From SHZI01 sp040080965 (GTDB taxonomy: Bacteria; Pseudomonadota; Gammaproteobacteria; Steroidobacterales; GCA-2729495), in contig JBEBHH010000013.1 of NCBI GenBank assembly GCA_040080965.1, forward strand, positions 3,630-67,629: a stretch of 64,000 nucleotides of DNA. Direction: 5' to 3'. Shown here one piece after another: positions 33,640-40,767 of this stretch. The notes under the pieces are model-generated. The model had not been told where the DNA came from. It worked only from the letters and a program-made list of their open reading frames with translations, and did no database searches. Within the stretch, counting starts at the first letter, position 1. Each line of letters begins with the position of its first letter. Both the position numbers and the translations under genes were made by a program.

Positions 33640-35067
33640 ATGATTGCCCGCAGATCCTGGGCCGGTGTGTTCATCGGCCTCTTGCCCGTCGCCAGTGCCT
33701 TTGCCCAGGCAGCCGACGTGGCCGGGCTCCAGCGCCGCCTCGAAGAACAGGAGCAGAAGACCGCCGTGCTCGAGCGCAAGCTCGAGATCCAGGACGAGAC
33801 CGCCAGGGCGGCCCTGCCCAATACGCCAGTCATCAAGGCCGGCCCGAAGGGCTTCTCGATAGCCTCCCAGGACAATGCCAACGTCATCAGGTTTCGCGGG
33901 CTCGTGCACTTCGACGGCCGCTACTACCTGGACGACGCCGGCCTTGGCGGCAGCGACAGCTGGCGCACCCAGCGGGTCCGCCCCACCCTGGAAGGCACGC
34001 TGTACAACTTTGTGGACTTCCGCTTCATGCCGGACTTCGGCCAGGGCCGCACCGTGATCCAGGACGCCTGGGTCACCGGGCGTTTCCGGCCGGACTTCCA
34101 GGTGACGGCGGGCAAGTTCAAGTCGCCGGTGGGCCTGGAGCGCCTGCAGTCGGCCAGCGACATCCGCTTCCAGGACCGGGGCTACCCGACACTGCTGGCG
34201 CCCAACCGGGACCTGGGCCTGCAGGTCGGCGGCAACTTCCTCAAGGACGCGCTCACCTACCAGGTGGCGTTCCTCAACGGCTCCAACGACGGCGGGAGCA
34301 GCGAGACCTTTACCGACGCGGACGTGAGCGACGACAAGGAGTGGGCGCTGCGACTCTTCTCCCATCCCTTCGTCAACTCGGGGAACTTCTACCTGCGGGG
34401 CCTGGGGCTGGGCGTGGCTGGCACCGTGACGGACCAGAAGGGCAGCAACACCCAGACGCTGCTGTCGTCCTTCCGCACGCCGGCGGGCCAGACCTTCTTC
34501 AGCTACCGCGGGGCCGCAGCCGCCGCCGGCGCCACTCCGGCAAGCAACGCAGCGATCCAGGACGGCGACCGCGTCCGCATCACGCCCCAGCTCTACTGGT
34601 ATGCAGGCAGCTTCGGCTTGCTCACCGAGTACATCAACGTGGAGACCGATGTGTCCCGCCAGGCGACGGCGGCCGACCCGGTGCGCAGCGACACCCTCGA
34701 CAACAGCGCCTGGCAGGTCCAGCTTTCCTGGTTCGCCACCGGCGAGGAGGAGACGTACAAGGGCTTCACCCCGAACTCGGTGTTCACGCTCGGCGGACCC
34801 GGCTGGGGGGCGCTGGAGTTCGCGGCCCGCTACCAGGAACTGGACGTGGATGATGCGGCCTTCGATGGCGGCGCCCTCTCCTTCGCCGATCCGGCAAAGA
34901 GCGCCAGCGCGGCGGACTCGATCGGTGTCGTCGTGAACTGGTACCTGAACCAGAACGTGAAGCTGGGGCTGGAGTACGAGCACACGAGCTTTGACGGCGG
35001 CGCCGCCGGCGGCGCGGACCTCAATGACGAGAACGCGCTGCTCACCCGCGTGCAGCTCAGCTTCTGA
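33640..35067 (+). CDS. OprO/OprP-type outer-membrane porin
   Basis: A 475-residue porin with a signal peptide (cleaved after AFAQA), a short coiled coil (VAGLQRRLEEQEQKTAVLERKLE), and a 16-strand barrel ending in a terminal Phe (RVQLSF). Family blocks include GKFKSPVGLERLQSASDIRF and ERGYP-like DRGYPTLLAPNRDLG. The family conducts phosphate or polyphosphate, but this one sits 30 bp upstream of a sulfate-binding protein, so sulfate or another oxyanion is a fair alternative. RBS AAGGAAG. Confidence 0.9.
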   Translation: MIARRSWAGVFIGLLPVASAFAQAADVAGLQRRLEEQEQKTAVLERKLEIQDETARAALPNTPVIKAGPKGFSIASQDNANVIRFRGLVHFDGRYYLDDAGLGGSDSWRTQRVRPTLEGTLYNFVDFRFMPDFGQGRTVIQDAWVTGRFRPDFQVTAGKFKSPVGLERLQSASDIRFQDRGYPTLLAPNRDLGLQVGGNFLKDALTYQVAFLNGSNDGGSSETFTDADVSDDKEWALRLFSHPFVNSGNFYLRGLGLGVAGTVTDQKGSNTQTLLSSFRTPAGQTFFSYRGAAAAAGATPASNAAIQDGDRVRITPQLYWYAGSFGLLTEYINVETDVSRQATAADPVRSDTLDNSAWQVQLSWFATGEEETYKGFTPNSVFTLGGPGWGALEFAARYQELDVDDAAFDGGALSFADPAKSASAADSIGVVVNWYLNQNVKLGLEYEHTSFDGGAAGGADLNDENALLTRVQLSF

Positions 35068-35097
35068 CCCCCTGAACCGATATCCGGAGATCCCACC

Positions 35098-36108
35098 ATG
35101 ACTGCAAACCGATGGCTTTCCCGGCTGGCGCCCGTTGTTGCGCTGCTGGCTTCGATGCACGCGGCCCAGGCCGCGGACTACACCCTGCTGAACGTCTCCT
35201 ACGACCCGACGCGGGAGCTCTACGAGGACTTCAACGCAGCCTTTGCGAAGCACTGGCAGGCGACGACCGGCAAGACGGTGGAGATCCGCCAGTCCCACGG
35301 CGGATCCGGCAAGCAGGCGCGCTCAGTGATCGACGGCCTGCCCGCCGACGTGGTGACGCTGGCGCTGGCCTATGACATCGACGCGATCGCCGCCAACGCC
35401 AGGTCGCTGCCCGCCAACTGGCAGAGCCGCCTGCCGGACAACAGCTCGCCCTACACGTCCACCATTGTGTTCCTGGTGCGCAAGGGGAACCCGAAGGGCA
35501 TCAGGGACTGGGGCGACCTGGTGAAGCCCGGCGTCTCGGTCATCACGCCGAACCCCAAGACCTCGGGCGGCGCCCGCTGGAACCACCTGGCCGCCTGGGG
35601 CTGGGCCCTGCGCCAGCCCGGCGCCACCGAGGCCACGGCCAGGGAGTACCTGCGCAAGCTCTACAGGAACGTGCCGGTGCTGGATACCGGCGCCCGGGGC
35701 TCCACCACGACCTTCGTGGCCCGCGGCATCGGCGACGTGTTCCTGTCCTGGGAGAACGAGGCCTTCCTCGCCGTCGAGGAACTGGGCGAAGGCAAGGTGG
35801 AGATCGTCGTCCCCTCGCTCAGCATCCTGGCGGAGCCGCCGGTGACGGTGGTGGACAAGGTCGCCCTGCGCAAGGGCACCCGGGACGTGGCCGACGCGTA
35901 CCTGAAGTACCTCTACTCGCCGGTGGGCCAGGACATCATCGGCAAGCATTATTACCGGCCGCGGGACCCGGCCGTGGCGGCGAAGTACGCGAGCCGCTTC
36001 CCCACGCTGAAGCTGCTCACCATCGCCGACTTCGGCGGCTGGGCGAAGGCCCAGGCCACCCACTTCGGCGAGGGCGGCATCTTCGACCAGATCTACCTGC
36101 CCCAGTAG
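35098..36108 (+). CDS. sbp: Sulfate ABC transporter periplasmic binding protein
   Basis: A 336-residue binding protein. Signal peptide ends at HAAQA; NVSYDPTRELYEDFN and HGGSGKQARSVIDGLPADVVTLAL are signatures of Sbp/CysP and bind sulfate through backbone amides. TPNPKTSGGARWNHLAAWGWAL is the second strong block. It follows the porin directly and ends at a strong hairpin. The permease and ATPase genes (cysT, cysW, cysA) are absent nearby, so it must use a transporter encoded elsewhere. Confidence 0.92.
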   Translation: MTANRWLSRLAPVVALLASMHAAQAADYTLLNVSYDPTRELYEDFNAAFAKHWQATTGKTVEIRQSHGGSGKQARSVIDGLPADVVTLALAYDIDAIAANARSLPANWQSRLPDNSSPYTSTIVFLVRKGNPKGIRDWGDLVKPGVSVITPNPKTSGGARWNHLAAWGWALRQPGATEATAREYLRKLYRNVPVLDTGARGSTTTFVARGIGDVFLSWENEAFLAVEELGEGKVEIVVPSLSILAEPPVTVVDKVALRKGTRDVADAYLKYLYSPVGQDIIGKHYYRPRDPAVAAKYASRFPTLKLLTIADFGGWAKAQATHFGEGGIFDQIYLPQ

Positions 36109-36136
36109 GCGGAGCTCCCTACCCGGAGCAGAAGTC

Positions 36137-36170
36137 CAGCCGCGGCCGGGGAGGATCCCGGCCGCGGCTG
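36137..36170 (+). terminator. GC-rich hairpin after sbp
   Basis: A perfect 14-bp inverted repeat (36137-36150 with 36157-36170, loop GAGGAT) 28 bp downstream of sbp. There is no T-tract after it, so it could be a terminator helped by another factor or a 3'-end stabiliser. Confidence 0.65.
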
Positions 36171-36247
36171 AACACTCCCGGGGGACGCCGCACGGCACCG
36201 CCGGCAAGCGGTGCTACGCTCTCGCGATACCCAGCGAGACCTGCCGC

Positions 36248-38389
36248 ATGCGCACTCCCCTCCTTGCCCCGCTCGTCCTCCTCGTCGCGGCCTGCACGGG
36301 CCCGACCCCGCAGCAGCAGCCCTCCGCCGCGGCACCGGGCCCGCCGGTGGCCGCCCGCAAACCCTTCCTGGTCGAGTCCCCCAACGGCGCGCGGCAGGAC
36401 GAGTACTACTGGCTGCGCGACGACACGCGGGAGTCGCCGGAAGTCCTCGCCTACCTGAAGGCCGAGAACGCCTGGCGGGATGCGGCCATGGCCCCTACGT
36501 CGGGCCTCCAGGAGCAGCTCTACACGGAACTGACCGGCCGCCTGGAGCCGGACGATTCCACCGTGCCGGTGTTCGACCGGGGCTACTGGTACTACCAGCG
36601 CTACGCGCCAGGCCAGGAGTACCCGGTGTACGCGCGCCGCAAGGGGAGCCTGGCTGCAACCGAGGAGGTGGTGCTCGATGGCAACGCGATGGCGGCGGGG
36701 CAGAAATTCTTCCGCATCGGCACGACCGCGATCAGCGACGACGGCAAGCTCGTCGCCTGGACCGAGGACACGGTGGGACGCCGCCAGTACGTCCTCCGGG
36801 TGAAGGATCTCGCCTCCGGCAGGATCCTGCCGGACGCGGTGGACAACGTGGAAGCGGAGTTCACCTGGGCCGCCGACAACCGCACCCTGCTCTACGCCGC
36901 CAAGGACCCGGTGACCCTGCTGGCCGAGCGGGTGCATCGGCACACGCTCGGCACGCCCGCCAGCGCCGACGTGCTCGTGTACCGGGAGACGGACCCCAGC
37001 TTCTACCTGGAGATCGGCAGGAGCCGTTCGAACCGGTACCTGTTCATCCAGCTGTCCAGCACCGACGAGAGCGAGTGGCTCTACGCCGACGCCAGCGACC
37101 CCGAATTGCGGTTCCGGCCCGTGCTGCCCCGGGAGGCGAAGCTCGAGTACGAGGTGGACCACCTGGGTGAGGACTTCATCCTGCGCACCAACTGGCAGGC
37201 GCCGAACTACCGGATCGTCAGGGCCCCCGTCACCACGAGTGCCGACAAGGGCACCTGGCGTGACGTGCTGCCCCACCGGACGGATGCCTTCCTCGAGGAC
37301 TTCGAGGTGGCCACGAGCCACCTGGCCGTGAACGAGCGCAGCGGCGGGCTGCTGAAGATCCGCGTGCTGCCCTGGACTGGCGGCGGCACGGGGCGGCTGA
37401 TCGACGCCCGGGAGCCCGCCTATACGATGCGCCTGGTGCCGACGCCCGGGATCGACAGCCCGGCCATCCGCTACACCTATTCATCGCTGGTCTCGCCCGA
37501 GGCGGTCTACGACCAAGACCTGCAATCGGGCCGCAGCGAGCTCCAGAAGATCGGGAAAGTGCTCGGCGGCTTCGCCACCGCAAACTACGCCACCGACTTC
37601 ATCCGCGCGCCGGCGCGGGACGGGAAGCAGGTTCCCGTGTCCGTCGCCTGGCGCAGGACGACGCGCCTGGACGGCTCGGCACCCCTCCTCCTCTACGGCT
37701 ACGGCTCCTACGGGCTCTCCGAAGACCCGGAGTTCCGCAGCAACTGGGTGAGCCTGCTCGACAGGGGCTTCGTGGTTGCGATCGCCCACGTGCGCGGCGG
37801 CCAGGAGCTGGGCCGCGAGTGGTACGAGGACGGCCGGCAGCTGCGGAAGAAGAACACCTTCACCGATTTCATCGACGTCACCCGCCACCTGGTCCGGGAG
37901 GGCTACGCCGCGAAGGACAAGGTGTTTGCCGAGGGCGGCAGCGCGGGCGGCCTGCTGATGGGCGCCGTGGCCAACATGGCGCCGGGTGACTACCGGGGAA
38001 TCATCGCCCACGTGCCCTTCGTGGACGCCGTCACCACCATGCTCGACGAATCGATCCCGCTCACCACCAACGAATTCGACGAGTGGGGTAATCCCAAGCA
38101 GAAGGCCTTCTACGACTACATGCTGTCCTACTCGCCCTACGACAACGTGACGGCCCAGGCCTACCCGGCGATGCTCGTCTTGACCGGCCTGTGGGATTCC
38201 CAGGTGCAGTACTACGAGCCGGCCAAGTGGGTGGCGCGTCTGAGGGCCCGGAAGACCGACGGCAATCCCCTGGTCTTCAGCGTGGACATGAGCGCGGGCC
38301 ACAGCGGCCAGGCGGGGCGCTTCCGGAAATTCCGGGACACCGCGCTGGAGTACGCCTTCATCCTCGACCAGCTGGCAGCTCGCCCCTGA
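36248..38389 (+). CDS. ptrB: Prolyl oligopeptidase family (oligopeptidase B-like) lipoprotein
   Basis: A 713-residue S9A serine peptidase. The lipobox LVAAC places a lipid-modified Cys16 at the start of the mature protein, so it acts in the periplasm. A beta-propeller (about 80-430) gates the hydrolase domain, whose triad is Ser565 in GGSAGG, Asp650 in GLWDSQV and His685 in SAGHSG. YYWLRDDTRESPEVLAYL at the N-terminus is characteristic. Oligopeptidase B cleaves short peptides after Arg/Lys; S1-site specificity here is not checked. Confidence 0.92.
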   Translation: MRTPLLAPLVLLVAACTGPTPQQQPSAAAPGPPVAARKPFLVESPNGARQDEYYWLRDDTRESPEVLAYLKAENAWRDAAMAPTSGLQEQLYTELTGRLEPDDSTVPVFDRGYWYYQRYAPGQEYPVYARRKGSLAATEEVVLDGNAMAAGQKFFRIGTTAISDDGKLVAWTEDTVGRRQYVLRVKDLASGRILPDAVDNVEAEFTWAADNRTLLYAAKDPVTLLAERVHRHTLGTPASADVLVYRETDPSFYLEIGRSRSNRYLFIQLSSTDESEWLYADASDPELRFRPVLPREAKLEYEVDHLGEDFILRTNWQAPNYRIVRAPVTTSADKGTWRDVLPHRTDAFLEDFEVATSHLAVNERSGGLLKIRVLPWTGGGTGRLIDAREPAYTMRLVPTPGIDSPAIRYTYSSLVSPEAVYDQDLQSGRSELQKIGKVLGGFATANYATDFIRAPARDGKQVPVSVAWRRTTRLDGSAPLLLYGYGSYGLSEDPEFRSNWVSLLDRGFVVAIAHVRGGQELGREWYEDGRQLRKKNTFTDFIDVTRHLVREGYAAKDKVFAEGGSAGGLLMGAVANMAPGDYRGIIAHVPFVDAVTTMLDESIPLTTNEFDEWGNPKQKAFYDYMLSYSPYDNVTAQAYPAMLVLTGLWDSQVQYYEPAKWVARLRARKTDGNPLVFSVDMSAGHSGQAGRFRKFRDTALEYAFILDQLAARP

Positions 38390-38398
38390 CGCGGACGC

Positions 38399-40141
38399 CT
38401 AGAAAGTCTTCTTGGCCTCCAGGAGCACCTGCATCGAGCTGATGTCGCTGCTCGCCCCGATCGGGAACGCCAGGTCGATGTGCAGCACGTTGCCGAGCCC
38501 CGACCGGGCGTTGCCAAGCCGCAGCCCGAAGCCCACGTCGGTCAGCCAGCCCTGGGGCTCGCTGGCGAGTGGCGCCTCGCCCCAGGTGCGGCCCACGTCG
38601 GCAAAGATGGCCCCGCCCACCCGGGCGAGGCGGAACGGGAACCAGTCGGTGAAATAGCGCTCCTCGACGGAGATGAGCGCGCGGGTGTCGCCGCCCTGGT
38701 ACCGGAGGGGATAGCCCCGCAGGCCGGTGTCGCCGCCGAGGAGGAGCTGGTGGTCGATGTCCAGGTCGAAGCCGTGCTGGCCCTCGACGGCCGCGGTGAA
38801 GACGTTCTTGTCGTTGAAGCGCAGGTAGTAGCGCGCCTCCGTGGACAGCAGCGAATCAGCCAGGCTGCCCGACTCGAGGCGGCCGTTCCAGAAGCTCTCG
38901 ACGAAGACCAGGCCGCGCTCGCCCACGTAGTTGCCCAGGCGCCCGGTGAGGCCGAAGATCCCGGCGGAGCGGTCGCCGCCGAAGGCGTCCGCCGTCCAGC
39001 CGAGCTCGAGCCGCAGCGTCTTGCCGAGGTAGACGTCCTCGGTGCGGCCGATCTGGTCCTGATTGTGGGTGGTCTCGAAGCGGTCCTGGATCAGCTCGAC
39101 GCCCACCCAGGGATAGGACAGCGTCCGGTCCTCCGGCAAGAGAACGGTCGGCACGTCCTCAAAGCTCTCCTCGAAGCGGCTGCGGTCGTACCGGAAGCCG
39201 GTGAGCCAGCGGGTGGTCCAGCCGTCGATGAGCCCGCGGGACCAGCCGCCCTGGATGCCAAACAGGTCGCTCTCCTGCCGGAACTCGTCGACCTTCTCAC
39301 CAAGGTCATACAGCGGCGTGATCTGCTCGTTGGTGAGGACGTTCATGCCCGCGCTCCAGCGGGTATCGAGCGAGAAGAAGGGCCTGCCGACGGCCAGGTT
39401 GACGGTGCTGCCGTCGCTGCTGTCGGTGTAGCCGGCGTTCATGGCCCACCAGGAGCGGAAGAGGTTCTGGTCGCGGAAATCGAGCGAAATCCCGGACCGG
39501 TCGACCGTGCTCGTGTAGCCGACGGCGAGATACTGCCCACGGCCCAGGAAGTTTTCATCCACGATCCGGGCGCGGGTCTTGTTCTCGCCGCCGCTGCGAC
39601 CGACGCCGAAGCCCGGGCTCAGGCTCCAGACGTCCCGCACCCGTACGAGCAGGTCGACGGTGTTGGTCTCGGGGTCGTAGGCCGTGGGCTCGACCACGGC
39701 GTCGTAGAGGTAGCGCTTTTCCCGCAGGATGCGGGCGGTCTCCTCTGCCTGCCGGACGGAGTAGGTGTCCCCCGTCTGAAACAGCACCTGGGACAGGACG
39801 GTGGTGTCCTTGGTGTCCAGGTGCAGCTTGTTGGCCAGGCGGTAGAGGGCGCGGTTCTCGCGGGGATCGCTGACGTCGAAGATGTCGTCGACGGCCACGT
39901 CGATGTGGCCCACGACGGCTCCCCGGCGCTCCAGCTCCTCGCCGGGAGGCAGCTCGGCCACCTGCCCGGACTGGCGGGCAATGGCCGACGGGTCCTGGTT
40001 GTCACGCAGCAAGGCCCCGGACGGGGTGCCCGGGGTGCCGGGCATGTCGGCGCCCAGGACCAGACCCGGCGCGAGGCCGGGAACCAGACCCGCCATCATC
40101 GCCACCGCCAGCAGTCGTGGCCGGAGGGCCAGCTGTCGCAT
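38399..40141 (-). CDS. BamA/TamA-like outer-membrane protein (POTRA plus barrel)
   Basis: A 580-residue protein with a signal peptide ending near VLGAD, one or two POTRA-like units (about 70-165, including LLVRVRDVWSL), and a surface-antigen barrel (about 190-580) ending in Phe (EAKKTF). The barrel contains LLLGGDTGLRGYPLRYQGGD, the lid-lock VRGF/Y-type motif of the Omp85 superfamily. It is too short for BamA and not beside bamA neighbours, so it is an accessory Omp85 protein of unknown cargo, possibly lipid-related. Confidence 0.88.
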   Translation of the reverse strand: MRQLALRPRLLAVAMMAGLVPGLAPGLVLGADMPGTPGTPSGALLRDNQDPSAIARQSGQVAELPPGEELERRGAVVGHIDVAVDDIFDVSDPRENRALYRLANKLHLDTKDTTVLSQVLFQTGDTYSVRQAEETARILREKRYLYDAVVEPTAYDPETNTVDLLVRVRDVWSLSPGFGVGRSGGENKTRARIVDENFLGRGQYLAVGYTSTVDRSGISLDFRDQNLFRSWWAMNAGYTDSSDGSTVNLAVGRPFFSLDTRWSAGMNVLTNEQITPLYDLGEKVDEFRQESDLFGIQGGWSRGLIDGWTTRWLTGFRYDRSRFEESFEDVPTVLLPEDRTLSYPWVGVELIQDRFETTHNQDQIGRTEDVYLGKTLRLELGWTADAFGGDRSAGIFGLTGRLGNYVGERGLVFVESFWNGRLESGSLADSLLSTEARYYLRFNDKNVFTAAVEGQHGFDLDIDHQLLLGGDTGLRGYPLRYQGGDTRALISVEERYFTDWFPFRLARVGGAIFADVGRTWGEAPLASEPQGWLTDVGFGLRLGNARSGLGNVLHIDLAFPIGASSDISSMQVLLEAKKTF

Positions 40142-40282
40142 TCCCGATGCTCCCCGCGCCCGGTGATCGGGCAGGCTTTGACGGTGGGACGGGGGGCCGT
40201 GCGGGAATCAATCGGGGCATTTGGGACGGCCCCGGCAGTTTCCCGCGTATAGTGGGGTTCCGCAGCATTGACCGGAGCGCCC

Positions 40283-40444
40283 TTGGCCAAGCCAAACTAC
40301 AACCAGCAGAAGAAGCAGAAGGAACTCGCCCGCCAGGCCCGCCAGAACGAGAAGCAGAAGAAGCGCCAGGCCCGGGCCGCCGAGACCTCCGCGGCGGACA
40401 CGACTGCCACGCCAGCCCCCGGAGCCACCCCCGGTGGACGATAG
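40283..40444 (+). CDS. Small Lys/Gln-rich conserved protein, 53 aa
   Basis: Reads MAKPNYNQQKKQKELARQ from a TTG, continues with Arg/Lys/Gln-rich helix to about residue 33, then an Ala/Thr/Pro/Gly tail ending in GGR. Similar short proteins with this start occur in Xanthomonadales-like genomes, without a known role. It is strongly basic and could bind nucleic acid. A -10-like TATAGT lies at 40248-40253. Its end overlaps the start of the next ORF by 11 bp. Confidence 0.7.
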   Translation: MAKPNYNQQKKQKELARQARQNEKQKKRQARAAETSAADTTATPAPGATPGGR

Positions 40445-40745
40445 ATCCTGGGGTTCCGCCCGCCGCGCACCGTCGCCGATTGCAGGCGAAGCGCCGGATG
40501 AGTTCCGCACCCGTGTCCTTCAGCAGCAGGCCGACACCGCCGAGCGGCGGCGCCAGGACCTCAAGGACCAGGCTTCCACCCTCAAGACTCCGGCCGCCCG
40601 CATCATGGTGTGGGAACGGTTGCACCAGACGCGCCTGCCCCGGGATCCTGCCCACGGTCTCGTGGCGGTGATCGCGGCCAATACCGGGCTCACCACCGAT
40701 CAGGTGCAGGACGAGCAGCGGGAGCGGTTCCGGATCGCGCCGTAG
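40434..40745 (+). CDS. Hypothetical protein, 103 aa
   Basis: A GTG-started ORF overlapping the previous small gene by 11 bp in another frame. The protein is charged and helical (DEFRTRVLQQQADTAERRRQ, QVQDEQRERFRIAP) with no signal or membrane segment; I do not recognise a family. Overlap with a conserved small gene and normal codon use support it. Its TAG stop is supplied by the REP-like hairpin at 40742-40767. Confidence 0.6.
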   Translation: MDDRSWGSARRAPSPIAGEAPDEFRTRVLQQQADTAERRRQDLKDQASTLKTPAARIMVWERLHQTRLPRDPAHGLVAVIAANTGLTTDQVQDEQRERFRIAP

Positions 40746-40767
40746 AAGCGGCGGTCGCCGCTACTAC
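40742..40767. repeat. REP-like hairpin supplying stops to two convergent genes
   Basis: Arms 40742-40753 (GTAGAAGCGGCG) and 40756-40767 (CGCCGCTACTAC) pair with one mismatch around a 2-nt loop. TAG at 40743-40745 ends the rightward 103-aa gene, and TAG on the minus strand at 40766-40764 ends the GGDEF-EAL gene. It is a diverged version of the GTAGGAGCG units. Confidence 0.8.
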
